64,000 nt of DNA from contig JAKCOZ010000005.1 in assembly GCA_022605955.1 (NCBI GenBank), forward strand, positions 52,453,762-52,517,761, read 5' to 3'. The DNA comes from Rallus limicola. Lineage: Eukaryota > Chordata > Aves > Gruiformes > Rallidae. Below the pieces are notes generated by a model, which searched no databases, was not told the DNA's origin, and saw only the letters and a program-made list of their open reading frames with translations. The translations under genes and the position numbers were made by a program. Positions 12,445 to 25,692 of the stretch are shown piece by piece (position 1 is the first letter of the stretch; each line of letters opens with the position of its first letter).

Positions 12445-13553
12445 TGGAACCCATTGGCTTCATCTGCCTGGTAAAAGAATGTTTTTCAGTGCTTTCTGAC
12501 ATATATCAGATCTTTGTGCATTATTATATAACTTCAGGGTGTTTTTTTGTTACAAGAACAGATTTTGCTAAGATTTTGGCTGAAAATGCTTCCGTGGATA
12601 ATAATCTATTTAAATCTTATGAAGTTTTAGTTATCTGCGTTTTCACTCTATTTCCTTTTGCTTTAGTATTTTTGGTGGGGCAGATTATGAAAATATTCTC
12701 TGTATGTGATTGTCCAATACCTTCTTACCACCAAAATTATGTGTTTTTGATTCCCCCTTCTGTATAAAGGGGGTTAGCTATAATCTTTCCCCCCCACCAT
12801 CGATAAGCTCTCCTGTTTTGTACTTCTACTATTTCAAATGCAGATGACTTAATAGCTTATGGCTTAAAAAAGACTCTTCAAGAGGTAGATCCTAAAACAA
12901 AAGGTAGTGCCTACGTACTTGTAATTTTTTGCTGTACTTCTCTTGTGGTACATCACTTGAAATTATAGAGGAAAAATTAAGACTTTTCTAGGAAATGTGA
13001 CCTCTTTTATGGCTCAGGCTTAAATATCTTTTAAATTATTAGCTTATCTCAATATTCACAGATTTGTCACTTCTTATTTGTCTTCTATGTCTCTGTTATG
13101 AAGCACAAAGCATACTTTGCACACAAGATACAGCTGATCAGAGGAGCAGTCAGGAGCAGTATTGTGGGATTATATTTTTGGTGACCGACTGATATCACTT
13201 GAAGTGTAGGATATGTGAGAGAAGAGAGGTACCTTTCTTTTACAGTGGAGGTGTAAGTAAAACCCATTGTCATTCTCTAGCATTTCAAGAGCCGGGATCC
13301 AAGTGGTTACTTCCTAGTGCAGAGAGCAGCAAAGAAAAGAAATCTAACTTTGCTCTGGACATTAAGAGGAGGTCGAATCATAATCACCTTAGAATTCTGC
13401 CTTAAAAGGTAGAATGTGGTTGCATTCTCCTTGCTTGGCTCATTCTAGGCACTTTGGTAGTTTGAAATAGTAGTTTGGTAGTAGAGCTGTGGGCAGGCTT
13501 TGTCTGCCCAAGCAGGAGGATTGTGATGAGTTAATTTTTAATTTCCATTTCAG

Positions 13554-13694
13554 ACGCGGGAGCAGGAAGAGCTGGAGGAAGCTCTAGAGGTAGAGCGACA
13601 GGAAAATGAACAAAGGCGACTGATCATACAGAAAGAAGAACAACTGCAACAGATGATAAAAAGGAAGAATAAGCAGGCACTCTTGGATGATCTG
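13554..13694 (+). CDS. MNAT1: MNAT1 coding exon, coiled-coil part (about residues 141-187; probably exon 5)
   Basis: The exon is 141 nt, exactly 47 codons in phase 0, starting [20 protein letters not shown] and ending [10 protein letters not shown]. It corresponds to human MAT1 (same first 20 residues; then ...FLDEL, recalled). The very high content of E, Q, K and R with spaced L and I marks the central coiled coil of MAT1. The acceptor is tttccatttcag and the donor GTGAGT. The reading frame stays open past the donor for some distance, but the next MAT1 residues are found at 19723, so the exon ends here. Differences from human are conservative (F to I or L, E to D). Confidence 0.96.
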
Positions 13695-15179
13695 GTGAGT
13701 AACGAAACCAAAGGCTTCAAATCCTCAGTAGCAGACCAAGCAGTAAGTACACTGACATTAATCTGTAGAGTGGTTAACTCTGTGGAATTAACACATCTAC
13801 CCCTTTCTGTCTGCTTGTCTTGCATGTTTTGTGTTACTGTTCTCTCACCCTTTGTTCATTTGAATATTTCAAACAACTCTGGCTTTGGTAAACTAGACTC
13901 GATGAAGAGTGCTTCTGGGACTGAACTTAATTGGACTACTTGTCCAGAATGTCCAGGGCTGGTTAGAAATCAATTCTATGAGATCATTCAATCATTAACC
14001 CTGGATAAGAATCTAGCAAGGAAAAATGCAGGAGGGTTGTGTGTTGCATGGTTGGGGTTTTTAAAAAAAATATTTTTTCTGGTTTTACCTGTTTTGGGTT
14101 TTTTTGGGTTCTTTTCCTAGTGAGCTTCCATTGAAAGCCCTTTTCTTGTTGCTAACTGACATGTGGAGATATATTTCAGAAATTGCTTTAGTGAGTCCAG
14201 CCATTCTGTTTACTTATAAGTTGATGTTTGGCCTAGTATGTAAGTCTAGATTTCTACTGAATTCATTGAGAGTATTGAAGCCACAAGCTTTGATTGGGAT
14301 CAAGGATGGCTGGCATTCACATAGCCGATACAGTGACTGCTCCACGTTGAACCTGCTGTGTGATGGGTGAGGGTCTGTCGCGTCTGAGGCCAGGTAACTG
14401 CCTGCTTTTATTGCAGTTGTCTCCAGCTGAAGCCATCTGGTTTGGCCTGTGTCTGATCACACAATCTGTGAGGGGGATAGAGAGGAGCTACCAAGTTGGT
14501 CCAGCCACAGTGTGAACTGCCACTGCTGGCTTGTTAGGCAGTCCCCAGTAGTGGGTGACAATCTGGTGTGTTGAAGCATGGCAGCAATTGGAAGCTGCTT
14601 CATAAGCTCACCCACCTCTGCGAGGGGGGGAGATGGTGAAAAACAGTAACCTCATGAATTACCTGAGAGTTAATCAACCTTTTTTGAGTCAGAGCACCTA
14701 CATGATAGGTGGTCCTTTTTGTTTTCAAAAACTGCTAACGGGAAAGTATTTCTTGCCTTGAGTGTGTCATGTTCTCTTCCTGCTAACTTCTTGTGTGTGA
14801 GTTGCTCCTTTTGAAGTGAACGAAGCTTGGATTCATTTCAAGGAGGTAAGAAAAAATGTAGGCTACTTCTGGAAATTCTGTGTTTGTCTTGTCTTTGGCT
14901 GAATTTACTACTGATTCCGCATCTGAAACAGAGGGATGATATGTGGGCATAGAGATGCTCACTAAACGTTATTTAAACCAGACTGACATCTCAGTTTTTT
15001 AAAATACACTTCTGGGTACAGACATGCTTGCAAACATATTCACTTGCTCTAACACCCATGAGAATAATCTGTGTGTAACCTTGAAGGAAGTAAGAGAAAA
15101 AACGTGTATATTAATGCATTCATGTGCACAGCTATGCCAGTTTGGTTAAAAGATGCTTGGCAGATTTAAGTCAGAATCT

Positions 15180-15184
15180 CTCAC
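15180..15184. repeat. Target-site duplication CTCAC, left copy
   Basis: This five-base sequence directly abuts the TG end of the LTR and is repeated exactly at 15567-15571 after its CA end. Confidence 0.85.
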
Positions 15185-15566
15185 TGTCCTGGTTCTGTCC
15201 AAGCCAGAGTGAACCTCTCCAAGCAGCCAGCCCAGGTGAGTTGAGTTAGCCCAGGCTCTTTTTCACACCACCTGACACCACTCCCCCATAAAAGGGGTGA
15301 CTGGGGAGGGGTGCTCCTGGGTGCCTCCAGGGCAGTCTGAGTGGGACCAGGGCACCTGTTCTGTCCTTGCATGGTGCAATCATTGGGTTGGTAAGGTACT
15401 CTGTATTATCACTGGGTGGGAGCATAATTGGCTGTTATTGTTCTACTTTAATGGTGCTTTTGTCAGTAAGCTGTCCTTATCCCAACCTATGGAGGCTCTG
15501 TCTGTTTCTCCTCTGGGAGCAAGCTGTATGTGGTGCTCAGCCACTGTTTGGGGCTGAGCCACCACA
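15185..15566 (+). mobile_element. Solo LTR with perfect 5-bp target duplication
   Basis: This 382-bp element starts TGTCCTGGTTCTGTCCAAGC and ends GGCTGAGCCACCACA. It has a TATA-like box (cataaaagg, 15287-15295) and a tract cagtaagctgtccttatc (15464-15481) that closely resembles the tract in the LTR at 10621-10984. The two LTRs also share the first ten bases, so they probably belong to related retroviral families, though the middle parts differ. The ends are TG...CA and the flanks are identical CTCAC pentamers. A five-base duplication fits ERVK- or ERVL-type integration. No gag, pol or env sequence is attached, so internal recombination has removed it. It carries short open frames on both strands that are not genes. 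Confidence 0.85.
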
Positions 15567-15571
15567 CTCAC
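15567..15571. repeat. Target-site duplication CTCAC, right copy
   Basis: This copy is identical to 15180-15184 and directly follows the LTR end. Confidence 0.85.
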
Positions 15572-17489
15572 TTATTCCAGTTTGTCTCATGTTACTAGAG
15601 CATTACTTCCTGTGTTGTTTCCCTAGCTCTTACTCAAGATCCAGATGCTTTTATCCTTTTTCCTGGAAAAGTAGAGTTCCTTTTTGAAACAGTGCAGAAG
15701 GCCCTGTTGTGAAGAGAGTGCATCAATTTGGAATTTAGGAGTTTCAGGGGCGGCTGAAGTGCTGCCTTTTTCTAAGCCAGGAGAAGTGGCAACTTGTCAT
15801 TGGACTTGCTGAAGGAAGTGGGTGTTTCATTTTTGTATGCAAAAAGAGAGGTGAGCAGAAAGAGTCTTTGAAAACCCCTCAAGTCTGGAACTTTGGAGCA
15901 GGCAAAAGCTTTAAAGGTGACAGTGCTTTCAATGCACAAAATGATCAATTAATAGAATCTCCACTATGAACTTGAATTTAATGTCTAAGAAGAGAATTTT
16001 TTAACTGGTTTCTGACTTGTTTCAATCCTGTTCCAAAACACTCTCTTAACTTACTGGATACCAGTGGTGGTGTGTGTTTTAGTGTGGGTGTCTTGGTTTT
16101 TGGTTTTGGTTTTCTTTCACATAGCAGTTGATTTCACTGGAAACCTACCTCACCAGATGGCTTGAGGAAAAACTGGTTATAAATATTCCTTAAAACATGA
16201 CCAAAATAGGTAGCTTTAACTGTCATTGCATATGTATTGCTATTAAAACATATCTTAATATTCTAAAACCAACAGAAAGGAGATTTTATTTTTTTTTAAA
16301 GGCTGAGGAAGGAAGCGGGGCATTTTTAAGTTGTGTCTCTGTTTATGAAAGGGCACTGTCAACTTAAATTTGAGCCAAAATTTGTTTTGTAATAATAAAG
16401 GTTTATAAAACCAGCACTGAAATGTTTGTATAATGACTTACAAAGTCTCTGGAAAACCAGCAGTTGTTAAACAAATAAACATTTCCTACAGTTTCAAAAC
16501 CCCCCTCTGATGTTGTGCTGCAAATCTGAAAATGCATCTGATCATAAGCAAAGCCTATCTAAGAAGTGCAGTGAAAGCAAACGTAAGCAGTTGTAGCTCA
16601 AAGAGTTACCTTAAAAAATAAACCCTTCCATCTATGGTTTCTGGTTTTGTGCTAAAGCAACAGAGATTAAGTTCTGGTTACAGTAGTACCAGTGGCAAAA
16701 CTATTGACTTGGCAGGATTGTGAGTGTAGAGGGAGGTGGGAAGCTGATGTTTCTTTGACCCACTGGTTTTGAATCATCTCTTTTGGTTGCATCACTTGGT
16801 GCTGGGAACCTACAGCCCACTTAACCTGGATCTTGGTAATCTTTGTGATGATATCCCCTCCCTGCCCCGTGCCCCCTTCCCTTTCCTCTTACTTGGCAGC
16901 AAGAGAAAAATGTAAGACACTTTTGCATGGTGCAGGTAGAGATGTCAGGACTTTTCTGAGCATTTTACCTTTGGTGCTTAAATCCTAATGACTGAGGAGA
17001 CTTTTCCCATGTGTGTTTGTTATGGCATTAGCATATTGAGTAAAGGTCTCGTTGTTTACAAAACTGTATGAGAATACTGTCCCTTCCTCAAAGAGCTGGT
17101 AATTCACATAGTCCCAGAGGCAGGGAAAAGAGACCAAGATTTTTGGTACTGAAAGTGTTGTGCAGCTGGCTCTGGTTCCAGCCTGGGGAGCACAGTGGCT
17201 CTAGCAGGAAGGACTGGACCTGGGGCCAAGGCTCCACAATCCGGTCCCTGGCTGCAAGCAGGGAGGGGAAGGCCAGCATCACTTGCTGGCAGGGTGAGGA
17301 AGGCTCTGCAGGCTGCTGGAAGAACAGTCGGGTGCTTCACCTGGGCTGTTGCCTGTTTTCCCTCCCATAACTAAATGAGGCAGCTTTTATATTGCCTGCA
17401 TCATAAGTGGCTTCTCTTACAAGAAAACCTCTTGATTTAAAAGCTCACCACCTTGTTGCAATTTAAAATTCTAGTCTCAAATGCATTTT

Positions 17490-17555
17490 CACAGAATCAC
17501 AGATGGGTAGGGGTTGGAAGGGACCTCAAGAGATCATCAGGTCCAAGCTTAGATC
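17490..17555 (-). mobile_element. CR1 LINE 3' tail fragment
   Basis: The sequence acagaatcacagatgggtag followed by gggttggaagggacctcaag and agatcatcaggtccaag is the reverse complement of the conserved avian CR1 3' end. About 65 bp are recognisable. The rest of the element is missing or too diverged to follow. Confidence 0.85.
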
Positions 17556-19692
17556 CATATTATCATATTATTGGAAGGGGGGTGTGTGTCTGTGTTTTGG
17601 TGTGGGGTTTATTTTCTAAACCTTCTAGACTTGGATTATCAGGACTGAGTAAAACACTAAAGCACTGCCTTGATTTACTGTATAAATTCTCTCCCCTGTG
17701 TACAGACGATTATACATCTGCTCTTAGAGGTCTTCTGTGTTGTGGGACTTGCATCCTCCTCTTCACTAAGCCCATACTTCCCAGGCATGAGCAAAATGGC
17801 ATTGCAGCACGTGGCAAAGAGGCGGCTTTTCCTGAGCTGTAGCATAGCTTGGAGTCAAGCTAAGGACAAGGTGCCTTAAAGACATCGTGTCCCCCCCCTT
17901 TTCCTGGAACCTCAGGGCTTTCAAGACAAACCTTGCAGAAATTTTTGCATATAACTGGCTTAGTTCCTACTGTTAAGGCAGTTTGTTTTCCCATAGAGAA
18001 AGCTGCTAGTACGGATAAAGGTGTACAGGATTGGACCTTTTGTGTGTGTTAATAGTTAACAGAAGGGCTGTGTGTGTATTAGAAAGGACAAACAATCACA
18101 GACGTGGTGGCTTGCTGGCACGGTGTGGCTTTCCCACAGTTGTGTAATCTGGTTGTCGGTCATTGTGCAGACTCTTGAGAAGTTGGTACGAAAATGGACT
18201 TCCTTCAGTTATTGTATTAGAAATGCAGTGAGCATTTAAGGAATATGAGAGGCCAGAATGAACCAGAGAACTCTTCACACTTTTCCCTTCTCCCCCAGCA
18301 TGCTGCATCTGATGATTAAATGAATCCAACATCCTTAAACTCATGCTGCTGCATGGTAGCTACAGACATGTGCAACACTTAGAGGATGCAAAGTGTAAAC
18401 TCGTGCATTTCTGGTCCACTTTTTCTCCCAGTTGTGCAGAAATAAGATGTCTTCTACAATAGCTTAGGTTTTTAGCCTCTTTTCTCCCCACCTCCTGGTT
18501 AATTGCAGAAATGGGAATAGGATCCTGCGGATTTGTGACTCTGGACCAGATCTTCTTGTGTGAGATTTTTCTGCTTTTAGCACTTATTATCTGATTGTAA
18601 GACAAAGGGAGTGTAACCAAAAATAGAGAGGAAAGAGGACTGGACAGAGGTATGAAAAGTCAGTGTGCAAGGTGGCTGTTCTTCATGGTCCCTTTGGAGG
18701 ATTTCTCTAGGATCCCGTGACCAGCAAGGCATGTTGTGGCATTAAAATCTTCCAACTTCTTACCCTGAACTGAATAAGTAAAAAATCACAGTTCATTTTA
18801 TTAAAAGCTGCTTGGTTTTGTGTGTAACAAATATGCTTTTTTCAGTAGTCACTTGGTTCTGTGAAACAGAAGTATATGTGATGGTTTGAGGGCCTTGGGA
18901 ATAAAATACTGTGCTAGAGTGGTCCAGGAAGAATCCCTCTGAACTTCCCTGCTCTCAACTTCGTGGTCTCTAGCTATGAAGTCTCAAGGTTTTAGGGGGT
19001 GTCTGTGGATAGTTGTATTAGTTTGTTAGAAAATTACTCAGCCAATAATTTTGTGACTCTCTCAAGAATGCTGTTACATACATGTATGTTAATAATCATT
19101 CTGTTCTGGGAGTTCAAGTAGTTCATTTGCTTAACTGTTCATTTTACTACTTTTTATATATTTAAAAAAAAAAAATTGGCTGGCTTCCCTAAAAATAAGT
19201 TGGTGAAGGAGAAAATAAATATGCTGTTGGTTGCACTTACAATAGTGCCATTGTGCAAAGCAGAACAAGGATCATTTCCAAACGGCCTCAGGTGAAATCT
19301 AATGGGAAACAATTTCAAACTGGTCTGAGTTCATTGGTAGAAAGAATGCGTCTTAGATAAACATCTGATCCAAGTTATACTACTCTGTATTATTCCTTCT
19401 CTGATTAAGTTCTAATTTTTTTTCCCCCAAATTTTAATAAATACAGTTGCATTGGCCAGTTGGAATAAGGAGCCTGTTATATTGTCTTTAATGTGGATTC
19501 TATAAAAATGGTTGTTCGCAGGTTACTCTGATTTATGGGGTTGGTGCAGCTTTTTCTTATTACTGCAAATGATCGTTTTCTGTAAACTGTTTCTCATAGA
19601 GAGGATACTTAGTGTTAGGCTGCTCTGCTAGTGATGCACAGCCTGCAGTTTTGAAGTACATGGGGTGTTAATTAATATGAGTTTTGGTTTAG

Positions 19693-19986
<294 letters not shown>

Positions 19987-21117
19987 TAAATACTTAATTA
20001 GGAATTAATAAAAGATGTTAATAATTTTCCTAGTTGGAATGTATGAAATATAATAAATGTGTAGTTGTCAAAACTTGAGCTATATCTCTTTCTCTGCAAA
20101 GTTGCAGTTCCCTTGAATTATTTTTCTCTCGTTTGTGTACAATTCTGGAAGTTGAAATTTTGGATGCTTAAAAATAGGCTGTACTTTCTTCCAGTTTCCC
20201 TTAAGCACTGGAATGATCTGTGAGTGTGAGATGGACAATGTAGGGAGTGATGCTGAATATTTAAGGATGCAATTTTAATTTTTGTTGGACTGTAGGAAGC
20301 AAGTTTTTTGTTTGGTTGTTTTTTTTCCCAAATATCTCCCTGCTGAGGTGACAGCTAAATATCTGTTGGCATTCTTGTTTGTGATCATGATGTGGTACAA
20401 GGCCGCATCAGTCTGCATGTGGAAATGTAAAGTTGGAGGTGCTTAGGAGCTGGGAGTATGAGTTACTGAGCTGTTTTACACCTTACTGGTTTCCCCTTGT
20501 TTTAAATCTCTGTGCTGGTAGATAATGGTAAACAGTGTCTTAAAAATAACCAACATATTCTTCTCAACAAAATGTCAGCAAAGCAAAAACCTTGGCATCA
20601 AACTAGTGTCCCATCAATGAATTTATTGGGGTTTCTGTGCTGTGTTCATTATCTGCCAAAGAGCTCACAGTGTAGAAGCACTTGCAGCTTATTTTTCCAA
20701 AAGAAGTGTCAGCTTTTGGAAAGCTGGCAGATTGTTTTCTTGTACTATAAACCGTATCTTCTTCCTTTTTCTTTAAAATCTTAAAGTCTGGGGGAGATTC
20801 ATGTGCTTTGTGAGATGCTTTCTGTTTGTGCAGAGAAGCTAGTGGACAGAAACTGTTCGTTTTTCTGTTTTAAAAAATTCTCTAACTGAATGTCTCTGCT
20901 TTTTCTGGCTGTTAAAATATGTTGTCAGAATTTCTCAAAGGTCTTGGCCTTTCTGCTGGGAACCTTATGCTACACAGTGAGGACAGTGGAAGTACTTTGC
21001 AATACATTTTGTAAATGAACATTAAATGCAGCATGTGGCAGTAGACGTTTCAGATCTGGAGCCCTAAGTCACCATTCCTGGATGAAGTTTAGAGACTTGA
21101 ATGAGGAGATTTCTAGC

Positions 21118-21225
21118 ATCATAGAATCATAGAATTGTAGGGGTTGGAAGAGAGCTCGAGAGATCATCGGGTCCAACCCCCCTGCCAAAGCAGGATCCCT
21201 AGGACCTATCACTCAGAATCATATC
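21118..21225 (-). mobile_element. CR1 LINE 3' end fragment
   Basis: It starts with the CR1 tail repeat in reverse (atcatagaatcatagaattg). There follow gggttggaagagagctcgag, agatcatcgggtccaacccc and cctgccaaagcaggatccct, in the order expected for a minus-strand avian CR1. The element fades after about 21225. Confidence 0.9.
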
Positions 21226-23772
21226 ATGACACTTAAATCTTCAAATTTGGAATAATAGGAGATACTCCGGATAAGTGATGGTTGCTTTATCAGCATTCAT
21301 AAAGTGTGAGGAGATAACTAATTTAACTGGTTCAGTCCCAGTCAAACAAAATCCTCACCCTGACTGACCTAGATTAAAGAGCAACAACTTAAACATTAGG
21401 AAAAAGTACAGGTAACGATAGGAATATTTGAAGTTGATGACTAGTATTTATGGAAAGTGGATTATATCAAGCAAAACCGATTTTACACTGATAAAATTAC
21501 AGGTTTTGTTGGGAAAGGTTTCCATTTTTTCTTTATGGAGTGCTTGATGTAGTTATTACATTGATTTTTAGAATTATATAGAAATTACATTATACAATAA
21601 TGACAATATTGAGATTCAGTGCAATAAATGATTTAACTGGCTAACTCGTAATTTCTAAAGTAGTTGTTGGTTACCCACAGCATAGGAATATTCCTGTGGG
21701 TGTTCTGCTAGGACACAGTCCCATGTGTGGAAGCAGATGTTGAATTTCTATGGATGACATGCAAGTTGGCAGTTTACAGGGCTGCTTTGACAGGCTGGCC
21801 TTATTTGAATGAAATGCATTTTAATATGGCTAAATGCAAAATTATAAATAGAAGAGTATATAGCAGGCTCTGTGAAGAGGCTTTGGAAGTTTAGCTAAGC
21901 AAGTAAAACAATCTGACCCTCTGCCACAGCGTGTGTGTGGGCCTTGGGTATGCGAACAGTACAGAGATAAATAGGAAAGGACTTTTCCTTCTGAATGCCT
22001 GTTGGGAAGGCTGATGGGCTGAAGAGCTTTGCTGACTGCATTTTGAATGCAAAAATCAGAAAGAACCAAGAAGTCGAGCCGTGAAGGTCCATTCAGAGGT
22101 GGAAATACATGCTTCTTAGTGCCTTCTGCCTCTAGCCTAAGAGAAGGTCGTGACTCATGGCTCCTTCGCACTCACCATGCCAAATCTGAACAGTGAAACA
22201 GTAAATGTAGCAAGAACCAGAAACCTTAGCTAAACAATTAAGCTCGAAATAGGGACTGGAAGAACAAATAACCTCAAGTTCACAATGTGCCACTGGTTAT
22301 TTGGCCTCACTCTTAAAACTGACTCTGGAATGCAATGAAATTGCTAATTCTTGATGTTTTCAGATTAGGACCTGGATGTGTCTTGGAAAATTACTGTAGT
22401 CAAATGCAAATTGTTCAGCTCCAAACAGAGTTAGTTCTGTAAAAAGCAGTGTGCTTGTTGTTCATGGTTTGTTTGATGATCCGTGACAGTGTATTCTAGT
22501 GACAGCGTAAGGTGACTTCCCACCTGGGCACTCACCTCATGACATGCTTATTTTCCAGGCTGAATGTTTTCCTAAAACTTTGAGGTGTCCATTTGTTTTG
22601 CATAGGTGTACACCTGAAACAGGCAGGGCTTTTGTTGTGCTGCCCCGCAAGGGCAGCGCTCTTCATAGTCGCTTTAGCTTTGTTCTTCTCTAAGCCACAG
22701 GATTCACTTGTATTGGTGGGGGCAGCTCTAGGGGAGTACTGAGATTTTCTTAAATACAGTTCTAATTAGTGCTCTGGCTCAACAGTTCTGCAGATTTAGT
22801 TTCTGTGGACAGTCTGTTTTGTGCTCACTGTTAGAGTTTCGGCAGCGCACGTTGAGTGAATCGCTGCATATGTTCTTCCCCTGTACTTTTATTTTTTCCT
22901 AATAGTTTGGCCACTGACCTTTTCTGGTAAGTGCTTTCCTTAATTTCGTTTCAAAAGAAGGGATTCCAGATAGAGCTAGCTGAGATGCTGGCTAATCCAG
23001 AGCTTGTGTTTACACAAAGGCTATAAAAATATGCAATCCATGCCTTTTTTTTTTCCCCTCCCCCAGTTTGTACAATGGTGTTTTTCCTGGGACGGTCTCG
23101 GTCAGAGATGTTCTTCAGCCTGACTGATAATCAGACATGTTTCTGGGTTTCTGAACTAGGAGGCATGCTCATTCTAGTCTCCTGGGCAATACTCAAGGAA
23201 GTTGGCTCATTTAAGGTGTTCTATCAGTGCTGTGGAGTTCTGTGCTTGCAGGGGGAGCAGGGAGCGGCTCTGACTTGTAAGCTAAGCAAGAGCATCCCCT
23301 ATAGCACAAGACAGACAGTTAGCTCCTGGCCATAGGGTCTCCTTCACTTTTCCTGTTTATAAATTTTTCTTTCTTCTTTCAAATGGAGGCTTCTTTTTTT
23401 TTTTTTCTTTGAAGTCTGCTCATTAACTTAAAAATTTGATTTCAATAAATTAGACCTTCTGTGCATGAAGCATGCCTTCCTAATCAATCAGTTTGATATA
23501 TCTCTTATGTTGGGGGAGAAAGTGCTTCTGAGTTTTCTGCTTATCGTGCTCATCATATTAAGAAGTAGGCTTTCAGCATATCTGAATATTTAAAACAGTC
23601 ATATTTAATCTCAAATCAGCGTAAAAACCACAAAAGAAACAGTAGCAATCTGAATCGCTGCTGTAGTGCTAAAAATACTATTTCCTGTCAATGCTTGTAT
23701 TTTACATTTTAGTAGCCATCAAAAAGAGCAAAGATTTTTGGAAATGAATGACTTCTATGGTATTTCCAGAAT

Positions 23773-23942
23773 TGTGGGGAAGTGGTCACAGCACTGAGCT
23801 TGGCTGAGGTCAAGAAGCATCTGGACGATGCCCTCAGTCCCATGCTCTGACTTGGCTGGCCCTGTGTGGAGCCAGGAGTTGGACTTGATGATCCTAATTG
23901 GGTCCCTTCCAACTCAGGAGATTCTAGGATTCTATGATTATC
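23773..23942 (+). mobile_element. CR1 LINE 3' end fragment
   Basis: The plus-strand order of avian CR1 3' blocks is present: gaggtcaagaagcatctgga, then a region ending gagccaggagttggacttga, tgatcctaattgggtccctt and the tail gattctaggattctatgatt. About 170 bp are recognisable, and the 3' tail is intact. Confidence 0.9.
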
Positions 23943-24789
23943 AAGGTGTGAAAAACAAGTCTGAGGTTTGACAATAGAACTCTTCTCTTTCTTGGTGAAT
24001 ATAGTGACAGTGTCTGGTTTGGAGGCAGCTTTAATTTGAAGCCAATTTTAACATGTAAAAGAGGTGCTCGTATGCATCACAGATGCATAGATGTTTGCAA
24101 ATGCAGCAGGAATTAATTTAATTACAATAATGTCATGTTATGTCTCTGGTGTCTATGGGACTATAGGAGCCTTTTGGTGCCTGTAGCCTTCTGGCTTTCC
24201 ATCACTATTGTGGTTAAAAAGCATAGAAGCTCTGTGTTCCATACACTGAACTGGGAACATACAAACCACTGAGTTTGTGGCTCAGCTATTTACGTGTTTG
24301 TGGAAAAAAATTGGAACGCCTTGGACTGGCAGAGCTGCCTGTTCTCTTCAACATGTTTCAGGCTGTGTGCCTTGTCTCTCTTCTGGTCCTTCCAGGTTTA
24401 ACTTGTTCCTTTGCTGCCTTCCCCCAGCCTCCCAGGAGACTTAGCCTCTAATGATGGTATTCTTGAAGTAATTTCATGTAGTTAAAAACTCAATTACCTC
24501 TAATTGGATTGCCCAAATATGTGGGAAAAGAACATAGGTGTCCTCTGGCCTGCTACTGCTTGGGAGGGTTTGCATTCTATGTTTTATACCCAAATATCTC
24601 AAGACTAATAGAATGTATCATTGACCATTCAATTTCTACTGTGGTTTTGGTTTTCTACTTACTAGCAGGGGAAATACTTATTAATATAAATATTAGTGCA
24701 GTGTATTGTAGATGTTACGTCATTACTACATCACAACCCCCCTGAATTTGCAGCTCAAATAGATGTATTGGGGAGGGAGGGGAGCCAGG

Positions 24790-24935
24790 TGCCTGGGGGG
24801 ATGCACTCTCACCCAGGAATTAGACAGCAGAGCAGCAGCGGAAGGAGGAATAGGATCCAGCCATACTAAATTTCTAATCTCGTGACTCTTAACGCTGAGC
24901 CAGGCTCCATCTCCTGTTGACAGCACCCCTGAATG
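24790..24935 (-). mobile_element. Possible fossil tRNA-derived (MIR-like) SINE
   Basis: The stretch contains aggaataggatccagccat and aatctcgtgactcttaacgctgagccaggct. Read on the minus strand it resembles the tRNA-like head of MIR/CORE-type SINEs, in which a GGTTC-type B box follows an anticodon-arm-like block (compare ctctaaccactagacc in reptile copies, recalled). It is locally GC-rich. The match is partial and from memory, so it is only a suggestion. Confidence 0.35.
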
Positions 24936-25692
24936 GCAACGAATTCAGAGCAAACTATCTGCCTCAGCTTCTGTTCCCTGCCCAAATCACAGCAGCAATG
25001 TTGCATTTCACATTTGATGTGTCTGAACATTACCAGGGTTTTATTCCAGCCCTTGTCGTTTCAGGCCAGTAGAAGCTTAATGCTGGGGTGAGCTGTCTGA
25101 AGCAGCTGGAGCTTGCAGGAGGGAGTAGTGGAATCAATATTTCTGAGGAACGGACCTCTGTCAGACAGAGGATGTCTAGGACACCTCAGGAATGCATGTT
25201 ACTACTAAGCTGAGTATAACAAGTATTAGAGACTAGATTTCGTGCACTGTTACACTTTCAATATTACTCTAATGGGAAGTAACGTTCTTACTTAATATTA
25301 TGTGGAGTTATTTCTTTGAAAACATTGACCTCATCAGCTCAGGTCAAATTAGCAGTTCTTCATTATTGCCTTTTCCTACAATACTGCTTCCTGTGCAAAC
25401 AACCGCTCAGCGGCTGCTCCTGTTTTTCAGTCTGTTTCTTTTATAGCTTGCAGAGCAATTATCCAAAATCCTGTTTGAATCGCAAGAAAAAGTCTGTCAA
25501 AATACCTTCTTAATCAGTTGTGCTCCTTTGGAGTTGCTTAGACATAAGTGAAGTGCATGACACACTACAGGTTGGACTGAAGGCTCCCAGGAGTGCTTTG
25601 CCACCCCATCTGTGTGACCGGGAACTGGTTACCCTTCCAGTCTTGCTTTGCCCATTCTCATTGCTCTGGTTTGGTTGGCTTGTTGGTTTTAA

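Larger units (their letters stand above)
8637..13553 (+). other. MNAT1: MNAT1 intron (4.9 kb)
   Basis: This intron contains a 10-bp-periodic repeat at 9941-10020, a short CR1 tail at about 10519-10570 directly followed by a solo LTR at 10621-10984, and a minus-strand stretch with coding-like character at 12001-12444. The acceptor at the 3' end is atttccatttcag. No other exon fits the MAT1 protein between the neighbouring exons, whose phases join directly. Confidence 0.8.

Noticed and set aside
12842..12905. Exon-like acceptor (ctatttcaaatgcag) followed by ATG
   Set aside because: The following sequence meets stops at once, and MAT1 exons on both sides join in phase without it.
13653..14120. 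A plus-strand open frame of 155 codons overlapping the exon at 13554
   Set aside because: Its start lies inside the exon in a frame that runs on through the GTGAGT donor. The MAT1 protein continues at 19723, so the extension is intron read-through, not a gene.
15181..15687. Open frames on both strands at 15181-15687
   Set aside because: They fall on the solo LTR and do not resemble retroviral or host proteins.
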